Assembly (NCBI RefSeq): GCF_902459735.1
Contig: NZ_CABPRV010000004.1
Location: 310,001-374,000 of the forward strand
Source of the DNA: Pandoraea capi
GTDB taxonomy: Bacteria > Pseudomonadota > Gammaproteobacteria > Burkholderiales > Burkholderiaceae
Direction: 5' to 3'
DNA length: 64,000 bases
Both the position numbers and the translations under genes were made by a program. Positions 1 to 8,113 of the stretch are shown here, piece by piece (positions within the stretch are counted from its first letter, which is position 1; the number at the start of each line of letters is the position of its first letter). The notes below the pieces were generated by a model. It searched no databases and was not told the origin of the DNA. It saw only the letters and a list, made by a program, of their open reading frames with translations.

Positions 1-200
1 TGAAGCGCAATTCGTGCGGCAAGGCACTCGATGTCGCCCGCCTCGCCCGCGACATGCTCGGCGGTAACGGTATCTCGGACGAATTCGGTATCGCCCGCCA
101 TCTCGTGAACCTCGAAGTGGTCAACACCTACGAAGGCACGCACGACATCCACGCGCTGATTCTCGGCCGTGCACAGACGGGCATTCAGGCGTTCTTCTGA
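1..200 (+). CDS. gcdH: glutaryl-CoA dehydrogenase, C-terminal fragment (gene starts before the window)
   Basis: The reading frame is open from the window edge (first full codon at base 3) to TGA at 198-200, giving about 65 residues. The segment carries the conserved acyl-CoA dehydrogenase C-terminus: the [10 protein letters not shown] stretch followed by [19 protein letters not shown], which is the FAD/acyl-CoA site region. [14 protein letters not shown] is most typical of the glutaryl-CoA branch, which oxidatively decarboxylates glutaryl-CoA to crotonyl-CoA in lysine and tryptophan breakdown. Because only the tail is visible, another acyl-CoA dehydrogenase subfamily is possible. A strong hairpin terminator follows at 432-463. 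Confidence 0.8.
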   Translation, partial: KRNSCGKALDVARLARDMLGGNGISDEFGIARHLVNLEVVNTYEGTHDIHALILGRAQTGIQAFF

Positions 201-431
201 TCGCGTCGCCCTGCCGGTCGATCGGTCGCCGTCGCCACGATCCGACCGGCGGCGATGATCTCGATGCGCTGAACCGGGCAGACGGCACAAGCAAGGGGCG
301 GGCTTCCGAGCCTTCCCCGGCGGGTGCCGGAGACATCCGGTTCGATGCATCGCCGGAGTTGTCTGGTACGCGCCGTTCTCGCGCCGCATGCAGCGGGCCG
401 TCAATCCCACGAGTGACGGCGCGTACCAAAC

Positions 432-463
432 AAAATGCCAGCTCATCGAGCTGGCATTTTTTT
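432..463. terminator. bidirectional intrinsic terminator
   Basis: Perfect 13-bp inverted repeat: aaaatgccagctc (432-444), loop atc, gagctggcatttt (448-460), followed by a T run to 463 on the plus strand and an A run on the left that gives U residues on the minus strand. It lies between the convergent gcdH and peroxiredoxin genes and can serve both. Confidence 0.9.
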
Positions 464-492
464 CAACCGGTATACCGGTGCGTAACGTCACG

Positions 493-516
493 AACGTTGA
501 GAACGTTGAGAACGTT
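493..516. repeat. 9-bp tandem repeat
   Basis: The unit aacgttgag occurs twice and is followed by a partial third copy (aacgtt), just beyond the 3' end of the peroxiredoxin gene. No function is evident. Confidence 0.6.
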
Positions 517-560
517 ACGTACCGGACGCCCGGCGTACTTACGTATGTCTTGCGACCGGC

Positions 561-1199
561 TTACTTGTTCGGTTGCGGCGTCAGACGCAGGTACGGACGC
601 ACGGCCTTGTAGCCCTTCGGGAATTTCTCCTTGAGCACGGCTTCGTCCTTGAGCGACGGCACGATCACCACGTCTTCGCCATCTTTCCAGTTACCCGGCG
701 TGGCAACCGAGTAGTTGTCGGTCAGTTGCAGCGAATCGATGACACGCAGGATCTCGTCGAAGTTACGGCCCGTGCTCGCCGGGTACGTAATGGTCAGACG
801 CACTTTCTTCTTCGGGTCGATCACGAACAGGGAACGCACCGTCATGGTTTCGCTGGCGTTCGGGTGAATCATGTCGTACAGCTGCGAGACCTTGCGATCC
901 TTATCGGCCAGAATCGGGAAGTTGACCGTGGTGTTCTGCGTCTCGTTGATGTCGCTGATCCAGCCCTTGTGCGATTCAGCATCGTCCACCGACAGCGCGA
1001 TGGCCTTCACGTTGCGTTTTTCGAACTCGCCCTTGAGCTTTGCGGTCAGACCGAGTTCGGTCGTGCACACCGGCGTGTAGTCGGCCGGGTGCGAGAAAAG
1101 GACACCCCAGCCATCGCCAAGGAACTCGTGAAACTTGATCGTACCGATCGACGAATCCTGCTCGAAATCGGGAGCGATATCACCCAAACGCAATGTCAT
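561..1199 (-). CDS. 1-Cys peroxiredoxin (Prx6 family)
   Basis: A 212-residue thiol peroxidase predicted to reduce hydrogen peroxide and alkyl hydroperoxides in the cytoplasm. The N-terminus MTLRLGDIAPDFEQ and the active-site segment HPADYTPVCTTELG place the peroxidatic cysteine at residue 45, with the TxxC pattern of the family. PVCTTE and the long C-terminal arm (KGYKAVRPYLRLTPQ) are typical of Prx6 rather than AhpC. An upstream in-frame ATG would add 13 residues, but the start at 1199 is preceded by AAGGAGA at good spacing and matches family N-termini. It is a single gene ending at the terminator near 450. Confidence 0.93.
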   Translation of the reverse strand: MTLRLGDIAPDFEQDSSIGTIKFHEFLGDGWGVLFSHPADYTPVCTTELGLTAKLKGEFEKRNVKAIALSVDDAESHKGWISDINETQNTTVNFPILADKDRKVSQLYDMIHPNASETMTVRSLFVIDPKKKVRLTITYPASTGRNFDEILRVIDSLQLTDNYSVATPGNWKDGEDVVIVPSLKDEAVLKEKFPKGYKAVRPYLRLTPQPNK

Positions 1200-1418
1200 T
1201 GACGGTCTCCTTGAGAACCTTTCACTCAGTGGGAACAAGACTAAAGGATGCTAAGCTTAGTCAGAACGAATAAAAAATTTGTTCCAAATAACGATTCGAA
1301 ATATACCGCAGACAGTGTGTTGTTTTCTGGCAACGACGCATTGAAAGCGGTACGATAAGCCCCATATCCCCCGTACCCGCAGCATCTCTATTACGCATTT
1401 TCCTCCCAGAATCGGGTA

Positions 1419-1733
1419 ATGACTATGTCGCAAGTGCCCACCAACAAGGAGAAGTTCATGACCGATATCAAATCCGTACTGGCCGACGCAGAAGATCTGC
1501 TCAAGCAAGCTGCCAACACGACCGGTGAGCGTGCTTCCGAACTGAGCGACCGCGCCCTGACGCTGCTCAAGCAAGCCAAGGAAAAAGCCTCGGACGTTCA
1601 GGTCGTCGTCGTGGAGAAGAGCAAGCAAGCCGCGCGTGCAACCGACGACTACGTGCACGATCATCCGTGGCAAGCCGTGGGCATCGCGGCCGGTATCGGC
1701 GTGGTGATCGGTCTGCTGCTCAACCGCAAGTAA
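1419..1733 (+). CDS. DUF883 family (ElaB/YqjD-like) membrane-anchored protein
   Basis: A 104-residue protein with an Ala/Lys/Glu-rich helical body (probable coiled coil, residues 10-75) and one C-terminal transmembrane segment, AVGIAAGIGVVIGLLLNRK, with glycine spacing typical of the ElaB/YgaM/YqjD family. Family members sit in the inner membrane and several associate with stationary-phase ribosomes. In-frame starts exist at 1419, 1425 and 1458; the last has the best ribosome site (aaggag at 1446-1451), but the NKEKFM stretch before it is conserved in the family, so I kept the longer form. It begins a short forward run with the YqjE-like and YqjK-like genes. Confidence 0.85.
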   Translation: MTMSQVPTNKEKFMTDIKSVLADAEDLLKQAANTTGERASELSDRALTLLKQAKEKASDVQVVVVEKSKQAARATDDYVHDHPWQAVGIAAGIGVVIGLLLNRK

Positions 1734-1826
1734 GCATCGCCGACGCAAGTCACTTCTCGCCTACTCTGCCGAGGCGGAGCCTGCCTGACCGGTGCGACGG
1801 GTCGGGCGGGCCGCCCAGACCAGCCC

Positions 1827-2210
1827 ATGACCGACAATGATCGCACGACCCCACCGCGGCCTTCGCTGCGGCGCCTCGCCGGTGCGTTGCTCGAGATCGT
1901 ACAGTCGCGCATCGAACTCATCGGTATCGAACTGACTGAAGAAAAGGAACGCCTGATGGGCGTGGCCTTCCTCGGTCTCGCCGCGATGCTCTTCGGCGTT
2001 CTCGCCCTCGTGTCGCTGACCGCGCTGGTGATCGTCATCTTCTGGGATACCTATCGCCTCCAGGCCATGACCGGCATCTTCATCGTGTATCTCCTGCTCG
2101 CAGGCTGGTGCGCCGCACGCGCACGCAACATTCTGCGCGATGCCCCGATGCCGTTCGAAGCCACACTGGCCGAATTCGAAAAGGACCGCGACGCCCTGCG
2201 TCCGGACTGA
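1827..2210 (+). CDS. YqjE-like / phage holin family (superfamily III) membrane protein
   Basis: A 127-residue protein with a basic and acidic amphipathic N-terminal helix (residues 15-42, LLEIVQSRIELIGIELTEEKERL) and two hydrophobic segments (about 46-72 and 80-96). This is the layout of the YqjE group, called holin-like from sequence similarity only. It follows the DUF883 gene and precedes the YqjK-like gene, the same order as yqjD-yqjE-yqjK in enterobacteria, which suggests one membrane-associated stress module. Function is not established. Confidence 0.8.
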   Translation: MTDNDRTTPPRPSLRRLAGALLEIVQSRIELIGIELTEEKERLMGVAFLGLAAMLFGVLALVSLTALVIVIFWDTYRLQAMTGIFIVYLLLAGWCAARARNILRDAPMPFEATLAEFEKDRDALRPD

Positions 2211-2223
2211 AGGAGATCTGCCC

Positions 2224-2754
2224 GTGCCGTTGGAACATCCACAACGTCCACGCCGCCCGCGACAATCGCGACGCTCGCGTCATGACCTGCTTGCCATTCG
2301 CAAGGAGCTCGTGCTCACGCGCATCGCGGTCGAGCGCGCAGAGCTGATACAGGCCTCGCATGTCACGCGCGAACGCCTGCGCAATTTCCGCTGGGTTCGC
2401 TATCTGCTGCCCGGCGGCCTCGCGAACTTCTCCGGTCTCGGCGGTCTCGCCAATTCCGGCCTCAAGCTCGGCGGTCTGCTCGAACGCTACCCGCTGGTCA
2501 GTTCGGTCGCATCGATTGCATTGACGGGCCTGTCGCATACGCCCATCGGTCGCATCGCCCGACGCGGCCTCAAGTGGGGCACGCTCGGCGTGCTCGCCTG
2601 GCAAGGCGTCAAGCTCTGGCATGAATCGACGAAATCGTCCGCGTCGCAAGTCAAGGCGCCGGAAGGTGCCGCAACGGCGAACGACAGCGCCACAACCGCA
2701 TCGGCTAAGGCCAATGCCAGCAGCAACGATCGTGGCACACCGCCGTTGATGTAA
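2224..2754 (+). CDS. YqjK-like conserved hypothetical protein
   Basis: A 176-residue protein. The GTG at 2224 is chosen as start because aaggag (2209-2214) lies 9 bases upstream, next to the stop codon of the preceding gene; longer in-frame starts would overlap that gene. The N-terminus is basic (PQRPRRPRQSRRSRH), then a helix LLAIRKELVLTRIAVERAELIQ, a glycine-rich middle and an Ala/Ser/Lys-rich tail. Position behind a YqjE-like gene supports a YqjK-type role, but similarity is weak. Function unknown. Confidence 0.65.
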   Translation: MPLEHPQRPRRPRQSRRSRHDLLAIRKELVLTRIAVERAELIQASHVTRERLRNFRWVRYLLPGGLANFSGLGGLANSGLKLGGLLERYPLVSSVASIALTGLSHTPIGRIARRGLKWGTLGVLAWQGVKLWHESTKSSASQVKAPEGAATANDSATTASAKANASSNDRGTPPLM

Positions 2755-2768
2755 ACGTATGGTGTCAC

Positions 2769-2802
2769 GCTCGCCGGGCCATGCCCATCAAGCCCGGCGA
2801 GC
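2769..2802. terminator. hairpin between convergent genes (possible terminator)
   Basis: Inverted repeat gctcgccgggc (2769-2779) and gcccggcgagc (2792-2802), 11 bp with a 12-base loop, lying between the convergent YqjK-like and pilin genes. There is no clear T run on either side, so termination is inferred from position and stem stability only. Confidence 0.45.
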
Positions 2803-2919
2803 GGACATCGAGACCGGTTGAGCCCGTTGCGACGAAGCAACCTCCCGTGCTTCGCTTGGGTCGCGAGCCTGTGTCACCGCTTCCCTCTTCCGATTTCCTT
2901 TGAGACTGACTTCTGCCGA

Positions 2920-3435
2920 CTATGCGTCGCAACGTTTTGCATAGCGCGCGCGTCCGTACGCGTTGATGGTGATGCAGATACGTCGGTCGTGCCCGCTGAT
3001 TCGCACCGTGCCCGACAGCCGTTTGCGCGCTTCGGTCCCCACGAAGCCGCTCTCCGAAAGTGCAAGTCCCTCCGTGTAGTACAACCCCCATTTCACGTCG
3101 ATCGACACGCCCTGCGGAAGCGGCGCGTAACGACTTAGCAACGGCTCACCGTCATCGAAGCGATGATTTCGATTCTCGTCGACGAACGTGATCCATCCCC
3201 CGCTCAGACTCGCGCCGTCGTGTGGCGCAAAGGCGATCTGGCGATGTCGCGCCATCGCTTCCCCTCGCGCGGTCTGCATCGCTGCCATGAAGGCACGTGC
3301 CGTGATGTCCACGCCGACACGACGCCGCACCGCTTCGATCGACGGCGCAACCGCCAACAACGCTACAGCCATGATCGCCATCGCCACGAGACACTCGATC
3401 AATGTCACGCCGCGCATGGTTCGTACGCTACACAT
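2920..3435 (-). CDS. GspH/FimT family minor pseudopilin
   Basis: A 171-residue type IV pilus or pseudopilus minor subunit. It has a class III prepilin leader MCSVRTMRG cut before VTLIECLVA, with Glu at +5 of the mature form (residue 14), and a hydrophobic N-terminal helix. The body matches GspH/FimT: LPQGVSIDV, a glycine-rich sheet region and a C-terminal GRARYAKRCDA. I prefer the ATG at 3435, which gives a 9-residue leader; a GTG at 3447 would add four residues. The start overlaps the end of the PilX-like gene, so it is the last gene of a four-gene operon. Confidence 0.8.
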   Translation of the reverse strand: MCSVRTMRGVTLIECLVAMAIMAVALLAVAPSIEAVRRRVGVDITARAFMAAMQTARGEAMARHRQIAFAPHDGASLSGGWITFVDENRNHRFDDGEPLLSRYAPLPQGVSIDVKWGLYYTEGLALSESGFVGTEARKRLSGTVRISGHDRRICITINAYGRARYAKRCDA

Positions 3436-4069
3436 CGCAATGCTCACGACGACGCCCCGGCACGGCTTTCACAGCCGAACTGTCGTGCCATGCCGCGACC
3501 TCGCGCCAGTTCAGCAACCGCGACGCGTAGGACCCGGCCGCCGCACTGGCTTCGTCTCGACGCGCCGACGGCGCTTTCACCTCGTAGATCGCTTGCAGAA
3601 AGACCCGCGTGCCCGGCAAATTGCCGCACCCCATCGCGCTGATCCGATAACGACGTATCGGCGACTCCCTCGCCACCTTTGCCGACCCGCCATCGGGATA
3701 CGCGCCGGTAAAGGCAATTCGCTCGATGAAGTAACGCGCGTTGTCCGTCGGCACGACCGCACGACCATTCCAATCGACCTTTCCCCATCCGGCCGCAAGG
3801 TTCGGCTCACGATAGTCAGTGAGATAACTCGCAGCGATGATGTCGCCCGGCCCGGCATCCCATTCGCTCAGCGCTGCTATCTCGGACGCTTGTGCGCCAT
3901 GCACCAAACGCTCTCGAGCCACCACTAACGCGTTGTCCGCAGCCGCAAAAGCCACCATGCGGTCATTCGTGTATGCGACGAAGCGAGTCGCCATCTCGCG
4001 ATGCTGCATGCCCGACGCCGCAAGCGCCATGAGTGCCGCCAGCCACATCACCATGAAGACGCCAACCAC
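3428..4069 (-). CDS. pilX: PilX-like minor pilus assembly protein, lacking a prepilin leader
   Basis: A 213-residue protein starting with GTG at 4069, with ggggaggagg directly upstream. The N-terminal hydrophobic helix (MVGVFMVMWLAALMALAASG), followed by MATRFVAYTNDRMVAFAAADNAL, is the pilin-like stalk of PilX proteins, which usually read E-S-x-A-A-D-x-A here. Unlike standard PilX it has no basic leader and no G|F/V-x3-E processing site before the helix. The C-terminal region includes MGCGNLPGTRVFLQAIYEV, typical of the family. It overlaps pilW upstream by 22 bp and FimT downstream, indicating translational coupling. Confidence 0.75.
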   Translation of the reverse strand: MVGVFMVMWLAALMALAASGMQHREMATRFVAYTNDRMVAFAAADNALVVARERLVHGAQASEIAALSEWDAGPGDIIAASYLTDYREPNLAAGWGKVDWNGRAVVPTDNARYFIERIAFTGAYPDGGSAKVARESPIRRYRISAMGCGNLPGTRVFLQAIYEVKAPSARRDEASAAAGSYASRLLNWREVAAWHDSSAVKAVPGRRREHCDV

Positions 4070-5016
4070 GTCGCCTCCTCCCCCACGCCACCGTCGTTAC
4101 GTCGATAGGCCACCGCATTGAAAACATGGAGATGGACATTGCCCGCATTGGAGAGCCATTTGTACTCTCGGCCTCCCGTGTCACCGTCGAAGACTTCGAC
4201 CGAGCGCCCGACACGTTGCTTACCGCCCGCGCGTGGCGCACCGCGCAACACCAGCGAAAATGCCACTGCGCTCACGTTCTCCCAGCCGCCGGCGCCCATC
4301 GGCGGGTTCGGGGGTTTGCGGCGCGCGCTCTTGACCGGTGATATCCAGCGCAGCGGCCCGGTCCCGCCGGCCCGGACCCCCAGTCGGAGATACATCGCTT
4401 CCACACCGATGACCAACGCCTGCGCATTACGCAGATCCGTAAAGCGCCCCGCGCGCTCGCCGTAGCGACAAAACAGCGAGGGAATTCCATCCTCTCCCTT
4501 GTCGACGTAGAAGATGCCGACGTTGCGGTTGTCGCCGTTACTACGCGCCCTGACGTTCAGGCCTGCGCAATTCTGCACCGCCCCGCTGCCATTGCCGCTG
4601 TCGTCGCCAAATCCCGCGCCGTGAAATTGCACCTCGAGAATCGAGCTTCCCTGCCAGCCGCGCTTCGGACACGTATCCACCGTGCTCGCGCACTCGGCGC
4701 TCGCGCGTAGTGACGTCCAGTCGCGCTTGCCGGCGTCGCCTAGCGGACGGATCTGGCCCTCGGTGGGATCCCAATTTCGATAGCCGGCCATGGCGACCGC
4801 ACGCGAGAGTTGCGTCAATGCAAAGCTGGCCCGCTCGTTCACGTCGTATCGTTCGGCCTGCACGCGCCACAGTCGAATACCCGCGAGATAGATCGCGGTG
4901 GCCGCTATCACGATCAGTATCCCCAAAGGCATGGCGATCACCCATTCGAGCAGCGTGAAGCCACGAGCATGACGCTTTCGCCCCATCAGCGGAAATCGGC
5001 GATGCTGCGTCGTCAT
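4048..5016 (-). CDS. pilW: PilW-like minor type IV pilin
   Basis: A 322-residue minor pilin with a basic leader (MTTQHRRFPLMGRKRHARG) and processing site G19|FTLLEWVIA with Glu at +5, followed by a hydrophobic helix. The remainder matches PilW: a conserved ALTQLSRAVAMAGYRN segment, an internal cysteine pair and a long beta-rich domain ending in a segment that describes species-level residues (FNAVAYRRN). Minor pilins of this type prime assembly of the pilus tip complex in the inner membrane. It overlaps the PilV-like gene by 4 bp upstream and pilX by 22 bp downstream. Confidence 0.85.
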   Translation of the reverse strand: MTTQHRRFPLMGRKRHARGFTLLEWVIAMPLGILIVIAATAIYLAGIRLWRVQAERYDVNERASFALTQLSRAVAMAGYRNWDPTEGQIRPLGDAGKRDWTSLRASAECASTVDTCPKRGWQGSSILEVQFHGAGFGDDSGNGSGAVQNCAGLNVRARSNGDNRNVGIFYVDKGEDGIPSLFCRYGERAGRFTDLRNAQALVIGVEAMYLRLGVRAGGTGPLRWISPVKSARRKPPNPPMGAGGWENVSAVAFSLVLRGAPRAGGKQRVGRSVEVFDGDTGGREYKWLSNAGNVHLHVFNAVAYRRNDGGVGEEATWLASSW

Positions 5017-5675
5017 GGATGACGTCCGAAGTCAGGCGATCCGTCCGACGCCATATGCGACACCGCGAAGCGATCCCCGTCCGGCATCGCATCAAACGAC
5101 ACAGGCGACACACCGCCGGCACCCGGTAAGTGTTGGTGCGCAGCGAACGCGCCCTCATCGCTAGCAATCAATGGCTTCGCCATCGTCTCCGGCGTCGGGA
5201 AATGCTCGGCAGGCGGCATCGCATCGCCCGCTCGCCAGTACCCGCGACCAACAAATGCGCCACCCTCGACGCCCGAGGGCGGCATTGCCATCGCGACCAC
5301 CTTGGGCGAGGTAACGAGCGCCTGAGACGACATCCCGCCCGCCGTCTGCCAGTGCGCAAACCCCTGCGCACCCGCCATGAGTACGGTCAGCGTGAACATC
5401 ACATCGAGTAGCGCCGCGCCTCGCGCAAGACGTCGGCTGCGAGCCTGCGGCGTTCGACGCACGGCGCGCGAGGCGTTTTCGGAAGCCGCCGGCGCATGTG
5501 ATCGTTCGCCTCGCTTCACCCGCAATCGCAACCGCCTGCGTGCCTCGCCCTGCACAGGCTCTCCCATTTGCCGCTGCGGTAGCCCACGCGCACGCGCTAT
5601 CCGCCGATCGATTCTCGCGTCGCGCGACGCGTGTTGCCCGGTCATAAGCATCATGTAGTGACGGTCCTGCTGCAT
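5013..5675 (-). CDS. PilV-like minor pilin with very long N-terminal leader
   Basis: A 220-residue protein by the ATG at 5675, which has a clear AGGAG 7 bases upstream. A prepilin-like site lies far inside: RRLARG86|AALLDVMFTLTVLMAGAQG, with Asp rather than Glu at +5. The preceding 86 residues are strongly basic and low in complexity. A GTG at residue 53 would shorten the leader to about 34 residues. The C-terminal part is short and poorly conserved. It is the first gene of the minor pilin operon and its stop overlaps the start of pilW (ATGA). Assignment to PilV rests on order and the helix, not on a conserved body. Confidence 0.6.
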   Translation of the reverse strand: MQQDRHYMMLMTGQHASRDARIDRRIARARGLPQRQMGEPVQGEARRRLRLRVKRGERSHAPAASENASRAVRRTPQARSRRLARGAALLDVMFTLTVLMAGAQGFAHWQTAGGMSSQALVTSPKVVAMAMPPSGVEGGAFVGRGYWRAGDAMPPAEHFPTPETMAKPLIASDEGAFAAHQHLPGAGGVSPVSFDAMPDGDRFAVSHMASDGSPDFGRHP

Positions 5676-5838
5676 GGCGCGTCTCCTCATCTCGTTGATC
5701 GTTGACGACGCCTCCATCGTCGCGCACCTATGCCACCGAGCCAATCGGACACCACCGCAAAACCCACCCCGTTATGGGCCACCGCATTCTTCAGACACAA
5801 CGTGACCGGGTGGCGCCAACGCCGGCGCACGCGCCCAT

Positions 5839-5866
5839 AAAAAAACGGCGACCGAAGTCGCCGTTT
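5839..5866 (-). terminator. intrinsic terminator after acyl-CoA-binding protein gene
   Basis: Stem aaacggcgac (5843-5852), loop cgaa, gtcgccgttt (5857-5866). Read leftward, the stem is followed by seven U residues (A run 5839-5845). It ends transcripts from the acyl-CoA-binding protein gene before they reach the pilin operon. Confidence 0.88.
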
Positions 5867-5958
5867 CTGGCATGTCGCACGAATGCGCTGAACGCGCGAC
5901 ATGGCGGCATACTGCTACGTCACGCTAAGCGCGAAGCCCCCCACATGACGCGTCGCCA

Positions 5959-6216
5959 TCATCCCTTGAGGGATTCGATGAGTTCGACGTAAGCCTGCTG
6001 CACTTCGTCTTTCGACTTGCCCTTGAGCATTTCCCAGGCGTCGAACTTGGCGCGTGCAACGAAATCCATCGCACCAGGGCGGGAGCCGGTCACGTCGCCT
6101 TCCGTGCCTTGCTTGAACAGCGCATAGATGCGCAGCAGCGTGAGATTGTCGGGGCGTTCGGGCAGCGTCTTGGATTGGGCTACCGCTTCGTCGAAGCGGG
6201 CTTGAAGATCGCTCAT
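5959..6216 (-). CDS. acyl-CoA-binding protein
   Basis: An 85-residue cytosolic protein of the ACBP family, which binds medium and long-chain acyl-CoA esters in a four-helix fold. The full family pattern is present: FDEAVAQSKTLPERPDNLTLLRIYALFKQGTEGDV, followed by RPGAMDFVARAKFDAWEMLKGKSKDEVQQAYVELIESL, including the LYALFKQ and KFDAWE-x-KG motifs that line the ligand pocket. The start has AGGGAGAG upstream. It stands alone, closed by the terminator at 5839-5866. Confidence 0.95.
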   Translation of the reverse strand: MSDLQARFDEAVAQSKTLPERPDNLTLLRIYALFKQGTEGDVTGSRPGAMDFVARAKFDAWEMLKGKSKDEVQQAYVELIESLKG

Positions 6217-6628
6217 GGTGTCTCTCCCTGAAAAACAGTCAGCTTATAAGTGTCCCGCGTGACGAACGGCGATGCCCGGCAAGGCACATGTCCACAGTCC
6301 TCCACGCTCGGGGTGTTGCGAATACAACGCGATCAAGGATAGCGACGATGGCCTACGCAAGGTAGAGGCCAGCGTAGAAGCCCGCGTCTAAACCTCTCAG
6401 GAACTGAATCGATTTTTCAAGGAATTTCGGCACGTGCGTAGCCTGTGGGTCGTGTGTGCGTAACGCGATCCTGTGCACGCCTTCGCCCACACGACGCACC
6501 AATGCAAAACGCCCGGCATTGCCGGGCGTTTCGATTCACAAGCTTTCCATCGCAGCGAGACATTCGGTCCCGCCAGACTCATCGAACCCATCAGATGAAT
6601 CCGGGCGACCTCACGTCTCGCCGTATCT
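6217..6628. other. intergenic region between acyl-CoA-binding protein and efflux operon
   Basis: About 410 bases without a supported gene. It contains the promoter side of the acyl-CoA-binding protein gene and, at 6506-6531, the terminator of the efflux operon. Short open frames here have no ribosome site and no family resemblance. Confidence 0.6.
6506..6531 (-). terminator. intrinsic terminator of the RND efflux operon
   Basis: Stem aaacgcccggc (6507-6517), loop att, gccgggcgttt (6521-6531). Read leftward it ends in UUUU. It lies about 100 bases past the stop codon of the outer membrane factor gene. Confidence 0.75.
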
Positions 6629-8110
6629 TCACGATGCGGACGGCGCTGACGCAGCACCTGCATTCGCCGGCACACTGCGCTCTTCCCAACCGCCGCCAAG
6701 CGCCTTGTACAGCGTGACGAGGTTGGTCCAGCGCGCCAGACGTGTTGCAATCAGCGTCTGTTGCGAGGAGTACAGCGAACGTTGTGCGACCAACGCATTC
6801 AGGTAGCTGTCCACGCCGTTGCGATAGCGCAGGTCCGAGAGCTTGTAGCTCTCGTCGCTCGCCTTCACGAGCGATTCCTGCGCGGCGATCTGGTCGTCGA
6901 GCGTGCCGCGTGCGGCCAGCCCGTCGGACACTTCGCGGAACGCCGTCTGAATCGCCTTCTCGTAGTTGGCGACTTCGATGCGCTTCTGCACCTTGGCCAG
7001 ATCGAGGTTGGCGATGTTCTGCCCGCCCGCGAAGATCGGCAGCGTGATGGTCGGTGCGAACGACCAGGCACCCTGCCCGCCCTTGAACAGATTGCTCAGC
7101 GACGCGCTTGCCGTGCCCGCATTCGCCGTCAGCGAAATCGACGGGAAGAACGCGGCACGCGCAGCGCCGATGTTGGCGTTGGCACCCTTGAGCGTGTGCT
7201 CGGCGGCGGTCACGTCCGGACGACGCAGCAGCAGATCCGACGGCAAGCCGGCCGGCAGATCGGCCAGCAGGCCCTGCCCGTCTAGCGGACGTGCCGGCGG
7301 CAGATCGGCCGGCAACGGCTGACCGATGAGCAGCGCCAACGCGTTTTCGTCCTGCGCCACCTGACGCGTGTACTGCGCGAAGTTCGCCCGCGCCGTATCG
7401 ACCGGCGTTTGCGCCTGACGCAGATCCAGCCCGGAAGCCGTACCCACGTCGAAGCTGCGCTTGGTCAGGTCGTAAGACGATTGCTGACTCTTGAGCGTGT
7501 CGGACGTCAGCTTGAGCAGTTCCTGATCGGCCAGCCACGTGAGATACGCCGTCGCCACTTCCGAGACGAGCGTGATGTGCGCTGCCTTGGCGGTGTCCTC
7601 GCTCGCCAGATACGTCTCCAATGCCTGATCCTTCAGGCTCTGGATGCGACCGAACAGATCGAGTTCGTACGACGTGAAGCCCACGCCGACCTGATAGCTG
7701 CGGCTGATACCGGCACGTCCCGACGACGACAGATCCGCCGGCGAGCGCTGAACCGACGCCTGGCCTGCCGCCCCCACCGAGGGCAGCAGCGCCGAGCGCT
7801 GGATCTGGTACTGCGCACGTGCAGCTTCGACGTTGAGCATCGAGACGCGCAGATCGCGGTTGTTCTCCAGCGCGATCTCGATCAGCTTTTGCAGACGCGG
7901 ATCGGCGAAGAACTCACGCCAGCCCAGTTCGGCGGCCACGACATTGCTGTCGGTGGCGCCGTTCTGATTCGCCGCTGCGGGCGTCTTGTAAGCCGGGCCC
8001 GTGGGGAACGACGTGGCAACCGGTGCCTCGGGCCGCTCATAGTGCGGCGCGAGGGTACAGCCTGCCAGGAACGCTGCCGCCAAGGCAATCGGCAATGCTT
8101 TGTGCTTCAT
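6629..8110 (-). CDS. RND efflux outer membrane factor, OprM/NodT family lipoprotein
   Basis: A 493-residue outer membrane channel of the TolC superfamily. The signal peptide ends in lipobox LAGC (Cys18), so it is lipid-anchored like OprM. The two family repeats are visible: the region around ELGWREFFADPRLQKLIEIALENNRDLRVSMLNVEAAR, and the second one with RRPDVTAAEHTLKGANANIGAARAAFFPSISLTANAG. It forms the exit duct for the AcrAB-type pump encoded directly upstream (3-base gap to acrB). OprB of the BpeAB-OprB system is a plausible ortholog, but that is an inference from gene order. Confidence 0.93.
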   Translation of the reverse strand: MKHKALPIALAAAFLAGCTLAPHYERPEAPVATSFPTGPAYKTPAAANQNGATDSNVVAAELGWREFFADPRLQKLIEIALENNRDLRVSMLNVEAARAQYQIQRSALLPSVGAAGQASVQRSPADLSSSGRAGISRSYQVGVGFTSYELDLFGRIQSLKDQALETYLASEDTAKAAHITLVSEVATAYLTWLADQELLKLTSDTLKSQQSSYDLTKRSFDVGTASGLDLRQAQTPVDTARANFAQYTRQVAQDENALALLIGQPLPADLPPARPLDGQGLLADLPAGLPSDLLLRRPDVTAAEHTLKGANANIGAARAAFFPSISLTANAGTASASLSNLFKGGQGAWSFAPTITLPIFAGGQNIANLDLAKVQKRIEVANYEKAIQTAFREVSDGLAARGTLDDQIAAQESLVKASDESYKLSDLRYRNGVDSYLNALVAQRSLYSSQQTLIATRLARWTNLVTLYKALGGGWEERSVPANAGAASAPSAS

Positions 8111-8113
8111 AGG

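Larger units (their letters stand above)
201..560. other. intergenic region with terminator and short tandem repeat
   Basis: I see no convincing gene in these 360 bases; the frames open here have no ribosome site and no recognisable protein. The region holds a strong hairpin terminator (432-463) and a 9-bp tandem repeat, aacgttgag, at 493-516 (two full copies plus six bases). The genes on either side converge here. Confidence 0.6.
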
